From assembly GCA_028707105.1 (NCBI GenBank), contig JAQTUY010000008.1, forward strand, positions 1 to 11,588: DNA of 11,588 nt, in the 5' to 3' direction. Source of the stretch: Candidatus Omnitrophota bacterium. GTDB taxonomy: Bacteria > Omnitrophota > Koll11 > Gygaellales > JAQTUY01. A program made the translations under genes and the position numbers. This document shows positions 1 to 6,848 of the stretch, one piece after another; positions within the stretch are counted from its first letter, which is position 1, and every line of letters begins with the position of its first letter. The notes beneath the pieces were generated by a model. It did not search any database. It was not told where the DNA came from and worked only from the letters and a program-made list of their open reading frames with translations.

Positions 1-123
1 GTGGGAGCGTTTTTCGCGGATGTACCCAGCCCTTTTTACAGCATGATGATCCGCCTGCTTGACCAGTCCGGTTTTGACTACCGCAAGTACGGCTTCCCGA
101 AGAACGGTAACCAGAAGAAATGA
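1..123 (+). CDS. 3' end of an unrecognised gene (last 40 codons)
   Basis: An open frame runs from the window edge to a TGA at 121-123 and gives 40 residues ending in GFPKNGNQKK. The 5' part lies outside the window, so the GTG at position 1 should not be taken as a start. The tail contains an aromatic stretch (SPFYSMM, then DYRKYGF) but no motif I can assign to a family. The stop overlaps the start of the next gene as ATGA, which implies translational coupling and places this gene in the same transcript as the polyketide-type genes downstream. Function is unknown. Confidence 0.7.
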   Translation: MGAFFADVPSPFYSMMIRLLDQSGFDYRKYGFPKNGNQKK

Positions 124-1121
124 AAATTTCTGTCTTGGGCGCCGGCGCCATAGGCGGCCTGGTCGCCGGGTATCTGAAAAATTGCGGGCAGGATGTTTCC
201 CTGGTCGGGCATCCCGACGCGGTTAACGCCATTTCAACAGGGGGGCTGAAGATCTCCGGCGCGCGCGGGGATCTTAATATCGCCATTAAGGCTCTGCCGC
301 GCCTGGTTGAAAAGCCCGGCCTGGCTATTCTGGCGGTAAAGACCCAGGATATAGACGGGGTTTTGAGGGATAACCTGGAATACCTGCACGATACTGTTTT
401 ATTGACCACGCAAAACGGGGTCCAGGCGGACTACATTCTTTCAAAATATATCTCGACGGAAAACATAATCTCCAGCATCGTGATGTTCGCCTCTACTTAT
501 CTGGAGCCCGGCAGGATAGTGCATAATTTTGACCGCTCCTGGATTATCGGCCGGATCTTCCCCGGGGACGCGCAGAAGCTGGAAGAGTTGAAAAGTATTT
601 TGAGCCAGGCATTCCCCGTAGCCACTAGCAACAATATCCTGGGGATGAAATACTTAAAAGTATTCGTAAATTCTACCAATTGTCTTTTGGCGATACTGGG
701 CGTGAGCATGCAGGAGGCATTCGCGGATCTGGATGTCTGCAAGATCAGCATCGCTATCTGGAAGGAAGGGCTGGACATTGTCAACAAGGCGCGCGTGCGA
801 TTGTTCTCCCTGCCGGATTTTCCGGTTGAGAATATCACCAAATTGACAAACTTGCCCTCCGAACAGTCGGCAAAGATATTCTCGGGGATAATGACTTCTC
901 TGAGCAAGGAGCCTCTTTATGGCTCCATCCTGCAAAGTATAAAAAGGGGCAGGTCCTCAGAGATCGATTATATTAACGGCGAATTTTCGCGCCTAGCTAA
1001 AGAGTGCGCTGGCGCCGCGCCGTTAAATGAAAAGCTGACCGGGATGGTGCACCTGGTCGAAAAAACAGGGAAATTCTTCAGCAAAGAAGAGCTATTGCGG
1101 GAAATAAAAGGGCTTGTTTAA
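120..1121 (+). CDS. Ketopantoate reductase (PanE/ApbA) family NAD(P)H-dependent oxidoreductase
   Basis: The 333-residue protein has the layout of 2-dehydropantoate 2-reductases. A Rossmann dinucleotide site GAGAIGG lies at residues 7-13, VKT at 73-75 and QNG at 98-100. A Lys/Asn region follows around 177-184 (KYLKVFVN), and a C-terminal SSEIDYING at 279-287 places Glu281 where PanE has its catalytic glutamate. Length is slightly above the usual 290-310. The canonical reaction reduces ketopantoate to pantoate for pantothenate and CoA. Many paralogues of this fold act on other 2-keto or beta-keto acids. Its start overlaps the upstream stop (ATGA), and the next gene starts one base after its stop. 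In this operon it could boost CoA/phosphopantetheine supply for the carrier protein or act as a tailoring reductase; the sequence cannot decide. The family call is firm, the substrate is not. Confidence 0.85.
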   Translation: MKISVLGAGAIGGLVAGYLKNCGQDVSLVGHPDAVNAISTGGLKISGARGDLNIAIKALPRLVEKPGLAILAVKTQDIDGVLRDNLEYLHDTVLLTTQNGVQADYILSKYISTENIISSIVMFASTYLEPGRIVHNFDRSWIIGRIFPGDAQKLEELKSILSQAFPVATSNNILGMKYLKVFVNSTNCLLAILGVSMQEAFADLDVCKISIAIWKEGLDIVNKARVRLFSLPDFPVENITKLTNLPSEQSAKIFSGIMTSLSKEPLYGSILQSIKRGRSSEIDYINGEFSRLAKECAGAAPLNEKLTGMVHLVEKTGKFFSKEELLREIKGLV

Positions 1122-1122
1122 T

Positions 1123-1704
1123 ATGGTCGATACTCCATTCCCCAAATTAAAACTTACCGTGACCAAGGTGTCGGGTTTGTGTTATCACGGATATAAGGAA
1201 GGCGACGAGATAATACTCGAGGATTTTACCCATCCGCCGCTGCATTTCTGCCTGGGGCTTGCCCACGCGCTGTTCCCGGTCATTTACGCCTTGAGTTTTG
1301 GTTCGTGTTTTCCCTTCCGGGATAATCAGCGTTCACTGCTGGTTACCTGCCCCGACGGCGGAAAATTAGAGTTCAAGGCCGAGATATTGGATAAACAGAG
1401 TAAAGTCCAGTTTATCCCTAAGGACCCGGATTTTAAAGGGCCAAACCCTAAGAAGATGACACTTGAGGTGGTCAAAGCCGATAAATGCCCGTTAGGCTAT
1501 AAGCTGGGCGATAAGTGGGAGACTACCGGTTTAAAATGTATCCCGAATTTTTGCGGAGCAGCGTTCCATTGCGCCTTTCCGGCGCTCTTCGCGCTTAATT
1601 TCGGCGCCAAGTTTTTCTTTATGCCGGACCCCGATTCTATAGACACAGTGACTTGCCCTGATGGGGGCAAGATAGTATTTAAGGTAACGAGAAACGAGGA
1701 TTGA
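1123..1704 (+). CDS. Tandem-repeat TIGR04076-like protein
   Basis: The 193-residue protein consists of two copies of an approximately 80-residue unit. Copy 1 spans about residues 5-90 and copy 2 about 107-190. Each copy has a beta strand (LKLTVTKV / MTLEVVKA), a CYHGYKEGDE or CPLGYKLGDK turn, a CLGLAHALFPVIYALSFG or CGAAFHCAFPALFALNFG helix, and a CPDGGKLEFK or CPDGGKIVFK ending. This matches my memory of the uncharacterised TIGR04076 family, whose members are normally single-unit proteins with conserved Cys and His. Paired cysteines in both copies suggest metal or cofactor binding, but this is inference. I chose ATG 1123, one base after the upstream stop, over an in-frame TTG at 1114. It ends two bases before the KS-alpha start, so it is tightly coupled to the ketosynthase. 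Function is unknown. Confidence 0.72.
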   Translation: MVDTPFPKLKLTVTKVSGLCYHGYKEGDEIILEDFTHPPLHFCLGLAHALFPVIYALSFGSCFPFRDNQRSLLVTCPDGGKLEFKAEILDKQSKVQFIPKDPDFKGPNPKKMTLEVVKADKCPLGYKLGDKWETTGLKCIPNFCGAAFHCAFPALFALNFGAKFFFMPDPDSIDTVTCPDGGKIVFKVTRNED

Positions 1705-1706
1705 TC

Positions 1707-2969
1707 ATGGATAAAAGAAGAGTAGTTATCACGGGCATAGGCGTAGTGTCTCCTAACGGCATCGGCAAAGACAATGTCTGGCATGCCATGGCTACCGGCA
1801 AGTGCGCCGTAAAATTAGTGGACGGATTTGACGTTTCGGTTTTTCATACCAAGATCGCCGCGGAGGTGCGGGATTTTGATCCCTTCAAGCTGGGGCTTAC
1901 CCACGATGAAGCGGTACGCATGGACAGGTATGTGCAGTTCGGCGTGGTAGCCGGCGATATGGCGCTCAAGGACAGCGGGCTGGACCTTGCCAAGGAAGAC
2001 CCTGAGCGCATCGGCGTGTGCCTGGCTAACGCGATTTGCGGCACCAAATATATGGAAGAAGAGTTCGCCCTGGTCACAGACGGCGGGAAAAGCCCTATTG
2101 ACCCGTCCAAGGTCCGGCAGGACCTCTATGACGCGGCGATGTTCAATACGCCGTCGATCGAAATATCCGCCCGTTACGGATTTAAAGGTATTTGCAATAC
2201 CCTTTCCACGGGATGCACCGCCGGCACCGATTCATTGGGCTATGCCATGGAGGTCATCCAGGACGGGGAGCAGGATATTATGGTCGCCGGGGCCGCGGAG
2301 GCGCCGATTACTCCTATAACCTTCGGCGCCTTTGACGTAGTCAATGTCTTATCCGCGCGCAATGATAATCCTTCCGCGGCCAGCCGGCCGTTCGATAAAA
2401 AACGCGACGGGTTTGTGTTGTCTGAGGGCGCCGGGATATTGATCCTGGAGGAATTAAACCACGCTTTGAAACGCAACGCCAGGATCTATGCCGAGGTAGT
2501 GGGTTTTGGCACCAGTTGTAACGCGTTTCATATGACCGACCTTCCGGCTGACGGCTCGGCAATGGCCAGCTGTATCAATCTGGCTTTGCAGGACGCCGGG
2601 GTCAAGCCTCGTGAGGTGGATTATATCAGCGCCCACGGTTCATCCACCCGGATGAACGATATTTTTGAGACCTCCGCCTACAAAATGGTATTCGGGCCTT
2701 ACGCCTATGAGCTGCCGACCAGTTCTTTAAAAGGGACGATCGGCCACGCTTTAGCCGCGGCCAATGCCATAGAGTTGACGGTATGCTCGATGATCTTCGA
2801 GAAGAATCTCTTGCCTCCGACTATAAATCAGGAAGAGCGCGACCCCCTTTGCGATATGGATTATATCCCCAATGCCGCGCGCAGCAAGAAGGTCAATATA
2901 ATAATCAAGACCAGCAGCGGTTTTTCCGGTATTCATTCCACCCTGGTGTTGAAAAGGTATGACGAATAA
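1707..2969 (+). CDS. Beta-ketoacyl-ACP synthase, KS-alpha (FabF/type II PKS ketosynthase-like)
   Basis: This is a 420-residue thiolase-fold condensing enzyme of the FabF class. The start is ATG 1707, two bases after the previous stop and preceded by an ACGAGGA ribosome site; an upstream TTG at 1701 is less likely. The catalytic triad is complete: nucleophile Cys170 in STGCTAGTDS, His310 in SAHGSST, and His347 in KGTIGHALAAA, with the supporting Lys342. The C-terminus keeps the GFSGIHS loop with its gatekeeper Phe. It should load an acyl chain on Cys170 and extend it by decarboxylative Claisen condensation with malonyl-ACP. The following gene is a ketosynthase paralogue without catalytic residues, so this protein is probably the KS-alpha half of a KS-alpha/KS-beta heterodimer rather than a housekeeping FabF. 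Local differences from FabF, such as AAANA instead of GAAGA after the second His, support a specialised role. Confidence 0.9.
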   Translation: MDKRRVVITGIGVVSPNGIGKDNVWHAMATGKCAVKLVDGFDVSVFHTKIAAEVRDFDPFKLGLTHDEAVRMDRYVQFGVVAGDMALKDSGLDLAKEDPERIGVCLANAICGTKYMEEEFALVTDGGKSPIDPSKVRQDLYDAAMFNTPSIEISARYGFKGICNTLSTGCTAGTDSLGYAMEVIQDGEQDIMVAGAAEAPITPITFGAFDVVNVLSARNDNPSAASRPFDKKRDGFVLSEGAGILILEELNHALKRNARIYAEVVGFGTSCNAFHMTDLPADGSAMASCINLALQDAGVKPREVDYISAHGSSTRMNDIFETSAYKMVFGPYAYELPTSSLKGTIGHALAAANAIELTVCSMIFEKNLLPPTINQEERDPLCDMDYIPNAARSKKVNIIIKTSSGFSGIHSTLVLKRYDE

Positions 2970-2989
2970 CAACACCCAACGCTATGCAC

Positions 2990-3032
2990 CTAGCCCTCAT
3001 AGGAATTGGGCTAGTGTCCGCCTTGTGGCGGA
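2990..3032 (+). promoter_or_regulatory. Two consecutive hairpins in the KS-alpha/KS-beta gap
   Basis: The 89-base gap between the two ketosynthases holds two perfect inverted repeats. The first is CTAGCCC (2990-2996) with GGGCTAG (3008-3014) and an 11-base loop. The second is TCCGCC (3017-3022) with GGCGGA (3027-3032) and a TTGT loop. No T run follows, so this is not an intrinsic terminator. The KS-beta ribosome site lies about 15 bases downstream. Possible roles are an RNA processing or stability element that sets the KS-alpha:KS-beta ratio, or a small dispersed repeat. The pairing is seen directly; the role is inferred. Confidence 0.55.
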
Positions 3033-3058
3033 GTATCGCGCAAGAAAAGGAAGATAAA

Positions 3059-4291
3059 ATGGGAGAAAGAACAGCAATCACAGGTTTAGGTATCGTAGCG
3101 CCTTCGGGTATCGGTAGGAGGCAATTCTGGGCCAATATCAAGGCCGGCCGTTCATTTGTCAAGGAGATAACCCGCTTTGACGCCTCAAAGTACCCATCAC
3201 ATATCGCGGGGCAGATAGATGACCTGGATAAATACAGCCATGTCTCAGAGCGCCTTTTAAAGAAGATCGACGCCTTCTCGCATATGGCGCTGATCGCTTC
3301 CGAGATGGCCATTAAAGACTCCAGCATCGATATTAAAAAAGAAGACCCTAACCGGGTGGGGATATTTTTAGGCAACGCCATCGGCGGCTGGCTTTATGCC
3401 GAGACGGAACTGCGCGACTTATACATCGAAGGCCGCGAAGGGGTCTCGCCTTACATGGCTTCAGCCTGGTTTCCGGCCGCGCCGCAAGGGCAGGTCTCGA
3501 TTTATTACGGAATAAAGGGATTTTCAAAAACAGTGGTGGCGGATCGGGCAAGTTCCCTGGAGGCCATCGGTTATGCCCGCAAGACTTTGAACAGGAACAA
3601 ATTGGATATGATCCTGGCCGGAGGCATGGAAGCCCCGGTTACTCCTTACGCCCTTTTGTGCTGCAACACCTATGGCGGGATATCGCAGGCTAATGATGAC
3701 CCGCGGGGAGCTTATCGCCCCTTTGATAAAAAGCGCAGCGGTTTTGTTATTGCTGAGGGCGCGGGTATCGTAGTTATGGAGAGCCCCGAAAGGGCAGCGA
3801 AACGCGGAGCGGAGATCCAGGCATATATCAGCGGTTACGGCATCAGTTGTGACGGCAAGGACAGGATCGAGCCGGATACGGACGGAAAACAATTAGCCCG
3901 CGCCATTGAGATGGCGCTCGCCGACGCCAACGTTAATGCCGGTGAGATCGACTATATCAGCCTGGATGGTTTCGCTCTGGAGGCCTGGGACAGAACCGAG
4001 GTCGAAGCTATCAAACAAGTCTTCGGTGGAGCCGCGAAGACCATACCGGTGAGCTGTCCTAAGTCCATGTTCGGGAATCTGCTTGGCGCCTCCGGCGCGG
4101 TGGACTTGATCATCACCATTTTAGCGATGGAGCATAACCTGATCCCGCCAACCATAAACTTAGATGAGCCTGCTTTTAATACCCTGGATTATGTCCAAGG
4201 AAAGAGCCGCCTTCACGATATCAGGAAAGCTTTGATCATTTCGCGGGGCAGGGGCGGTATAAATTCAGTATTGGTCGTAGAGAGAGGATAA
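3059..4291 (+). CDS. Ketosynthase-like protein without catalytic residues, KS-beta (chain-length-factor-like)
   Basis: This 410-residue full-length ketosynthase-fold protein is a paralogue of the preceding gene. Aligning the two by eye, the nucleophile Cys is replaced by Arg163 (VVADRASS), the first His by Asp303 (SLDGFAL), and the second His by Asn340 (SMFGNLLGASGA). Lys335 is kept. The rest of the fold is intact, including the AGGMEAPVTP stretch, the FDKKRSGFVIAEGAG stretch and the C-terminal GGINSVLVVE, so this is not a decayed gene. In type II polyketide synthases an inactive partner (KS-beta, or chain length factor) pairs with KS-alpha and sets chain length. Actinobacterial versions typically carry Gln at the Cys position, and Arg is unusual. 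I chose ATG 3059, preceded by AAAAGGA; the in-frame ATG at 2984 would translate through the gap hairpins. It cannot condense on its own by the usual mechanism. Confidence 0.85.
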   Translation: MGERTAITGLGIVAPSGIGRRQFWANIKAGRSFVKEITRFDASKYPSHIAGQIDDLDKYSHVSERLLKKIDAFSHMALIASEMAIKDSSIDIKKEDPNRVGIFLGNAIGGWLYAETELRDLYIEGREGVSPYMASAWFPAAPQGQVSIYYGIKGFSKTVVADRASSLEAIGYARKTLNRNKLDMILAGGMEAPVTPYALLCCNTYGGISQANDDPRGAYRPFDKKRSGFVIAEGAGIVVMESPERAAKRGAEIQAYISGYGISCDGKDRIEPDTDGKQLARAIEMALADANVNAGEIDYISLDGFALEAWDRTEVEAIKQVFGGAAKTIPVSCPKSMFGNLLGASGAVDLIITILAMEHNLIPPTINLDEPAFNTLDYVQGKSRLHDIRKALIISRGRGGINSVLVVERG

Positions 4292-4295
4292 CAAC

Positions 4296-4308
4296 GGGGT
4301 CAGACCCC
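4296..4308 (+). repeat. GGGGTCAGACCCC palindromic hairpin
   Basis: A short perfect inverted repeat, GGGGT (4296-4300), CAG loop, ACCCC (4304-4308), lies in the 43-base gap between KS-beta and the radical SAM gene. It sits between the KS-beta stop and the next ribosome site. From memory, GGGGTCAGACCCC-type palindromes recur between genes in several bacterial lineages and are sometimes tied to REP-type transposases. No transposase is present here. It has no T run, so a terminator is unlikely. Confidence 0.55.
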
Positions 4309-4320
4309 ATTTACGCGATA

Positions 4321-4326
4321 AGGAGG
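4321..4326 (+). promoter_or_regulatory. Strong ribosome binding site of the radical SAM gene
   Basis: AGGAGG lies eight bases before ATG 4335. It fixes the start of the radical SAM gene and predicts efficient translation. Together with the palindrome just upstream, it suggests independent initiation rather than coupling to the KS-beta stop. Confidence 0.75.
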
Positions 4327-4334
4327 TTTTTAAA

Positions 4335-5795
4335 ATGAAGATATTATTTGTAATGCCTAAAGTCGGCGCGTGGGCAACGCACGGTACGCACCGGTCGCCG
4401 AATCAGCTTTACGCTCATTGGGCGGCGTACGTGCGGGAAAGAGGCTATAAAGACGTAGCAGTTATCGACGGCAGGGGCGATCAGACCCCGCTCGAAGAGT
4501 TGGTGGAGCAGGTAAAACAAAAAAATCCCGATATCGTAGTCATGGGCGAACAATTGCACGGTTATGGCGGCTATGCCGTTCTCAGGCATTTTAAAGAAGC
4601 GGCCGAAGGGATCAAAAAGGCCCTGCCGAATATAAAAATAATTCTCGGCGGTTTATGGTATTCAGCCATGCCCGTGCCTACGCTGGAAGAGAACCCGGCA
4701 GTGGATTTCGTAGTAATGGGCGAGGAGGAGTCTTTCGGGGACCTTATCGAAGCGATCGATAAAAAGAAGGATTTTAAAGATGTCGGCGGAGTTACCTCGC
4801 GCATTGACGGCCAGATCGTGATGGGGCCGCACAAGCCGCTAATGATTGACCTGGATAAGCTGCCGCTTCCGGCCTACGACTTGTTCCCGATGGACAAATA
4901 CGTAGGGCATACCTATTGGAAGCCTTTTGTGGACATGGTCACTTCCCGCGGCTGCCCCTCAGCGTGCACTTTTTGTTACGAGTGGGACCAGTTTGACCCG
5001 CGCAGCCCTTCCGATTTCTTGAAATGGCGCGCTAAATCCCCGGAACGGGTCATTGAAGAGATGGAGATCCTCCAGAATAAATACGGGGTCAAGGTCGTGG
5101 TCATCCAGGATGATAATTTTAACGTCGATCCCGCGCGCGTCCGGAAATTCTGCGAATTAAAGAAAAAGAAGAAGATCGATATCAAGTGGGTCTCACTCGG
5201 CAGGGCCATTGACTGGGTCAATTGTGAATCCGTATTGCCCCTGATGAAAGAAACCGGCTTATTTATGGGTGTTTTCGGTATCGAGGTCACCACGCAATCC
5301 GAGCTTAAGAAGATAGCCAAGGGCATTACCTTAGACCAGATTCAGAAGACCATTGATATCCTGCGCAAAAACGATATCGCCATTGTCGCGGACATTATGA
5401 TGGGCTTTGATTATGATACCGAGGAGATAATCAAGAAGCGTTTTGAATTTACCGACCAGGTGGACCCGGATATCATGTGGGTAGGGTATGTCACTCCCGC
5501 GCCGAATTCGCCGATGTGGAGGATCGCTTTAAAGAAGAATTGGATAGACCCCAAAAAAGTGGATTTCTCGACCTGGGATTTTCTGCATCCGGTCATTCCG
5601 ACCGACCATTTGACCACCGATGACCTGGGCCGGCTTGGTTCCTGGTGCATGCGCGAGTTCTTCTCCAAGCCCGGGAGGATCAACCGGATAATGGAGAGCA
5701 ACTTTGATCCGCTGGCCAAGCTTTGCTTTCAGGATGTCATGAATGGCATCAATAAGTGGGAAGCCGCGGCGACTAAAGGAGAAGTGCAGATCTAG
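4335..5795 (+). CDS. Cobalamin-binding radical SAM enzyme (BchE/HpnJ-like architecture)
   Basis: The 486-residue protein has two domains. Residues about 1-145 form a Rossmann-like B12-binding domain (MKILFVMPKVG start, PDIVVMGEQLHG, IILGGLWYS, then DFVVMGEEE). Residues about 190-400 form a radical SAM barrel with the [4Fe-4S] ligands Cys207, Cys211 and Cys214 in RGCPSACTFC. Later barrel strands include QDDNF, FGIEVTTQ and ADIMMGFDYDTEE. The C-terminal tail (about 400-486) contains HPVIPTDHLTTDD and resembles the extension of anaerobic cyclase/hopanoid enzymes. The usual DxHxxG B12 motif is not obvious, which is common in this class. Such enzymes perform C-methylation, ring formation or rearrangement on unactivated carbon using SAM and cobalamin. 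It sits between KS-beta and the carrier protein, so a tailoring role on the polyketide or its ACP-bound precursor is likely. The exact reaction is unknown. Confidence 0.85.
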   Translation: MKILFVMPKVGAWATHGTHRSPNQLYAHWAAYVRERGYKDVAVIDGRGDQTPLEELVEQVKQKNPDIVVMGEQLHGYGGYAVLRHFKEAAEGIKKALPNIKIILGGLWYSAMPVPTLEENPAVDFVVMGEEESFGDLIEAIDKKKDFKDVGGVTSRIDGQIVMGPHKPLMIDLDKLPLPAYDLFPMDKYVGHTYWKPFVDMVTSRGCPSACTFCYEWDQFDPRSPSDFLKWRAKSPERVIEEMEILQNKYGVKVVVIQDDNFNVDPARVRKFCELKKKKKIDIKWVSLGRAIDWVNCESVLPLMKETGLFMGVFGIEVTTQSELKKIAKGITLDQIQKTIDILRKNDIAIVADIMMGFDYDTEEIIKKRFEFTDQVDPDIMWVGYVTPAPNSPMWRIALKKNWIDPKKVDFSTWDFLHPVIPTDHLTTDDLGRLGSWCMREFFSKPGRINRIMESNFDPLAKLCFQDVMNGINKWEAAATKGEVQI

Positions 5796-5816
5796 CAGGT
5801 AATGGAGGGAATATAC

Positions 5817-6047
5817 ATGGATGTAAAAAAAACGATAAAAGATACGTTAGTGCAGCTATTAAAAGTTACGCCTGAGGAATTACAGGATGACGCGAAGCTT
5901 AATGAAGGCATCGGAGTAGATTCTACCGAGATGGTGGAGTTTGTGATCGTCCTGGAAAAAGCTTTTGGCAAGAAGTTCCCGGAGATAACAAAATTTTCTA
6001 CCATTAACGAAATTGAGAAAGTCATCCAGGGCAAGTTAAGCGCATAA
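5817..6047 (+). CDS. Acyl carrier protein
   Basis: This is a 76-residue acidic, helical carrier protein of normal ACP length. The phosphopantetheine site is Ser36 in GVDSTEMVEF, followed by the helix-II pattern VIVLEKAFGKKFPE. The motif reads VDST rather than the DSL of primary fatty-acid ACPs, as often found in specialised carriers. I chose ATG 5817, six bases after GGAGGGA; an earlier in-frame ATG at 5802 would add five residues and bury that ribosome site. The stop overlaps the next start as TAATG. The protein should carry the growing acyl or polyketide chain for the KS-alpha/KS-beta pair encoded upstream, after modification by a phosphopantetheinyl transferase that is not encoded in this window. 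Confidence 0.92.
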   Translation: MDVKKTIKDTLVQLLKVTPEELQDDAKLNEGIGVDSTEMVEFVIVLEKAFGKKFPEITKFSTINEIEKVIQGKLSA

Positions 6048-6844
6048 TGCAGATAATCGACTTAAGTTTGCCAATTGACGAGAAAGCCTTTGAAGTCCAC
6101 AAGGTAGATATCGAACGCGTGGGCCATAAGGAAGGCGTGGAGAAATTCAACCGGGTCATTATGGGCAAGACCCTGCTTGGCCGGCTCCAGTATGCCCTGG
6201 GCAAGCGCATTGTCAGGAAAGAGGAGCTTCCGGATGAAGAGTTCCTTTCTCTTGAGATCGTGCACGCTCCGGTGCATATCGGCACCCACCTGGACTATTC
6301 ATTTCATTACGGCACATCTTCGGAAGGCCGCGCCTCTAAAACCTCGGAAGAAATACCGCTTGAGTATTGCTACTGCGATGCCGTAAAACTGGACTTACGG
6401 CATAAAAAGCCCAATGAAACAATAGGCGCACGCGATATTGAAGCCGCTTTAAAGAAAATAGATTACGCGCTAAAGCCTAAGGATATCGTTTTATTGCATA
6501 CCGGGGCGGATAAATTATACGGGGGCCCTAAATATTTTTCAGATTATCCCGGAGTGGATGTCTCGGCCATTGATTATTTATTGGATAAAGGCATCAAGGT
6601 CTTTGGCGTTGATGCCATGGGGATCGACCGGCCCTACCGCTTTATGCTCAAGGAATTTATGGATACGAAAGACCCCAAGCGTTTTTATCCGGCGCATTTT
6701 CACGGCAGAAAGCGCGAATTTATCCACATCGAACGCCTGGCTTTTTTAGAGAAGCTTCCGGACAAAGGTTTTAAGGTCATTTGCTTTCCGGTAAAGATAA
6801 AGCGGACCGGCGCGGCCTGGGCCCGCGTCGTCGCTATATTATAG
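6047..6844 (+). CDS. Cyclase-family metal-dependent hydrolase (kynurenine formamidase/Pfam Cyclase type)
   Basis: The 265-residue protein opens with IIDLSLPI and carries the metal-binding signature HIGTHLDYSFHY at residues 77-88 (His77, His81, Asp83, His87), which defines the Cyclase family (Pfam PF04199). Later parts include DIVLLHTGAD and a PAHFHGRKREF segment with further histidines that may complete the metal site. Family members include bacterial kynurenine formamidase and, as I recall, cyclases of aromatic type II polyketide pathways such as the DpsY/MtmY group. Placement directly after the ACP (one-base overlap) among ketosynthases and an aromatase favours a polyketide ring-closing or ester/lactone-forming role over tryptophan breakdown. 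Length is at the upper end for the family, with an insertion around residues 20-65 before the HxGTH motif. The family call is firm; the reaction is inferred from context. Confidence 0.82.
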   Translation: MQIIDLSLPIDEKAFEVHKVDIERVGHKEGVEKFNRVIMGKTLLGRLQYALGKRIVRKEELPDEEFLSLEIVHAPVHIGTHLDYSFHYGTSSEGRASKTSEEIPLEYCYCDAVKLDLRHKKPNETIGARDIEAALKKIDYALKPKDIVLLHTGADKLYGGPKYFSDYPGVDVSAIDYLLDKGIKVFGVDAMGIDRPYRFMLKEFMDTKDPKRFYPAHFHGRKREFIHIERLAFLEKLPDKGFKVICFPVKIKRTGAAWARVVAIL

Positions 6845-6848
6845 GTAT

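Noticed and set aside
1..3. GTG at the first base as a true start codon
   Set aside because: The window simply begins here; the 40-residue product looks like the C-terminal tail of a longer protein.
497..907. Minus-strand open frame inside the ketopantoate-reductase-like gene
   Set aside because: It is an antisense shadow of a well-supported gene with no family features of its own.
2984..3058. In-frame upstream ATG giving KS-beta a 25-residue N-terminal extension
   Set aside because: It would translate through the two hairpins and lacks a good ribosome site; ATG 3059 has AAAAGGA upstream and matches the normal ketosynthase N-terminus.
3059..4291. KS-beta as a decayed pseudogene
   Set aside because: Frame is open over full length, the fold-defining segments and C-terminus are intact, and loss of the triad fits the known KS-beta/chain-length-factor type.
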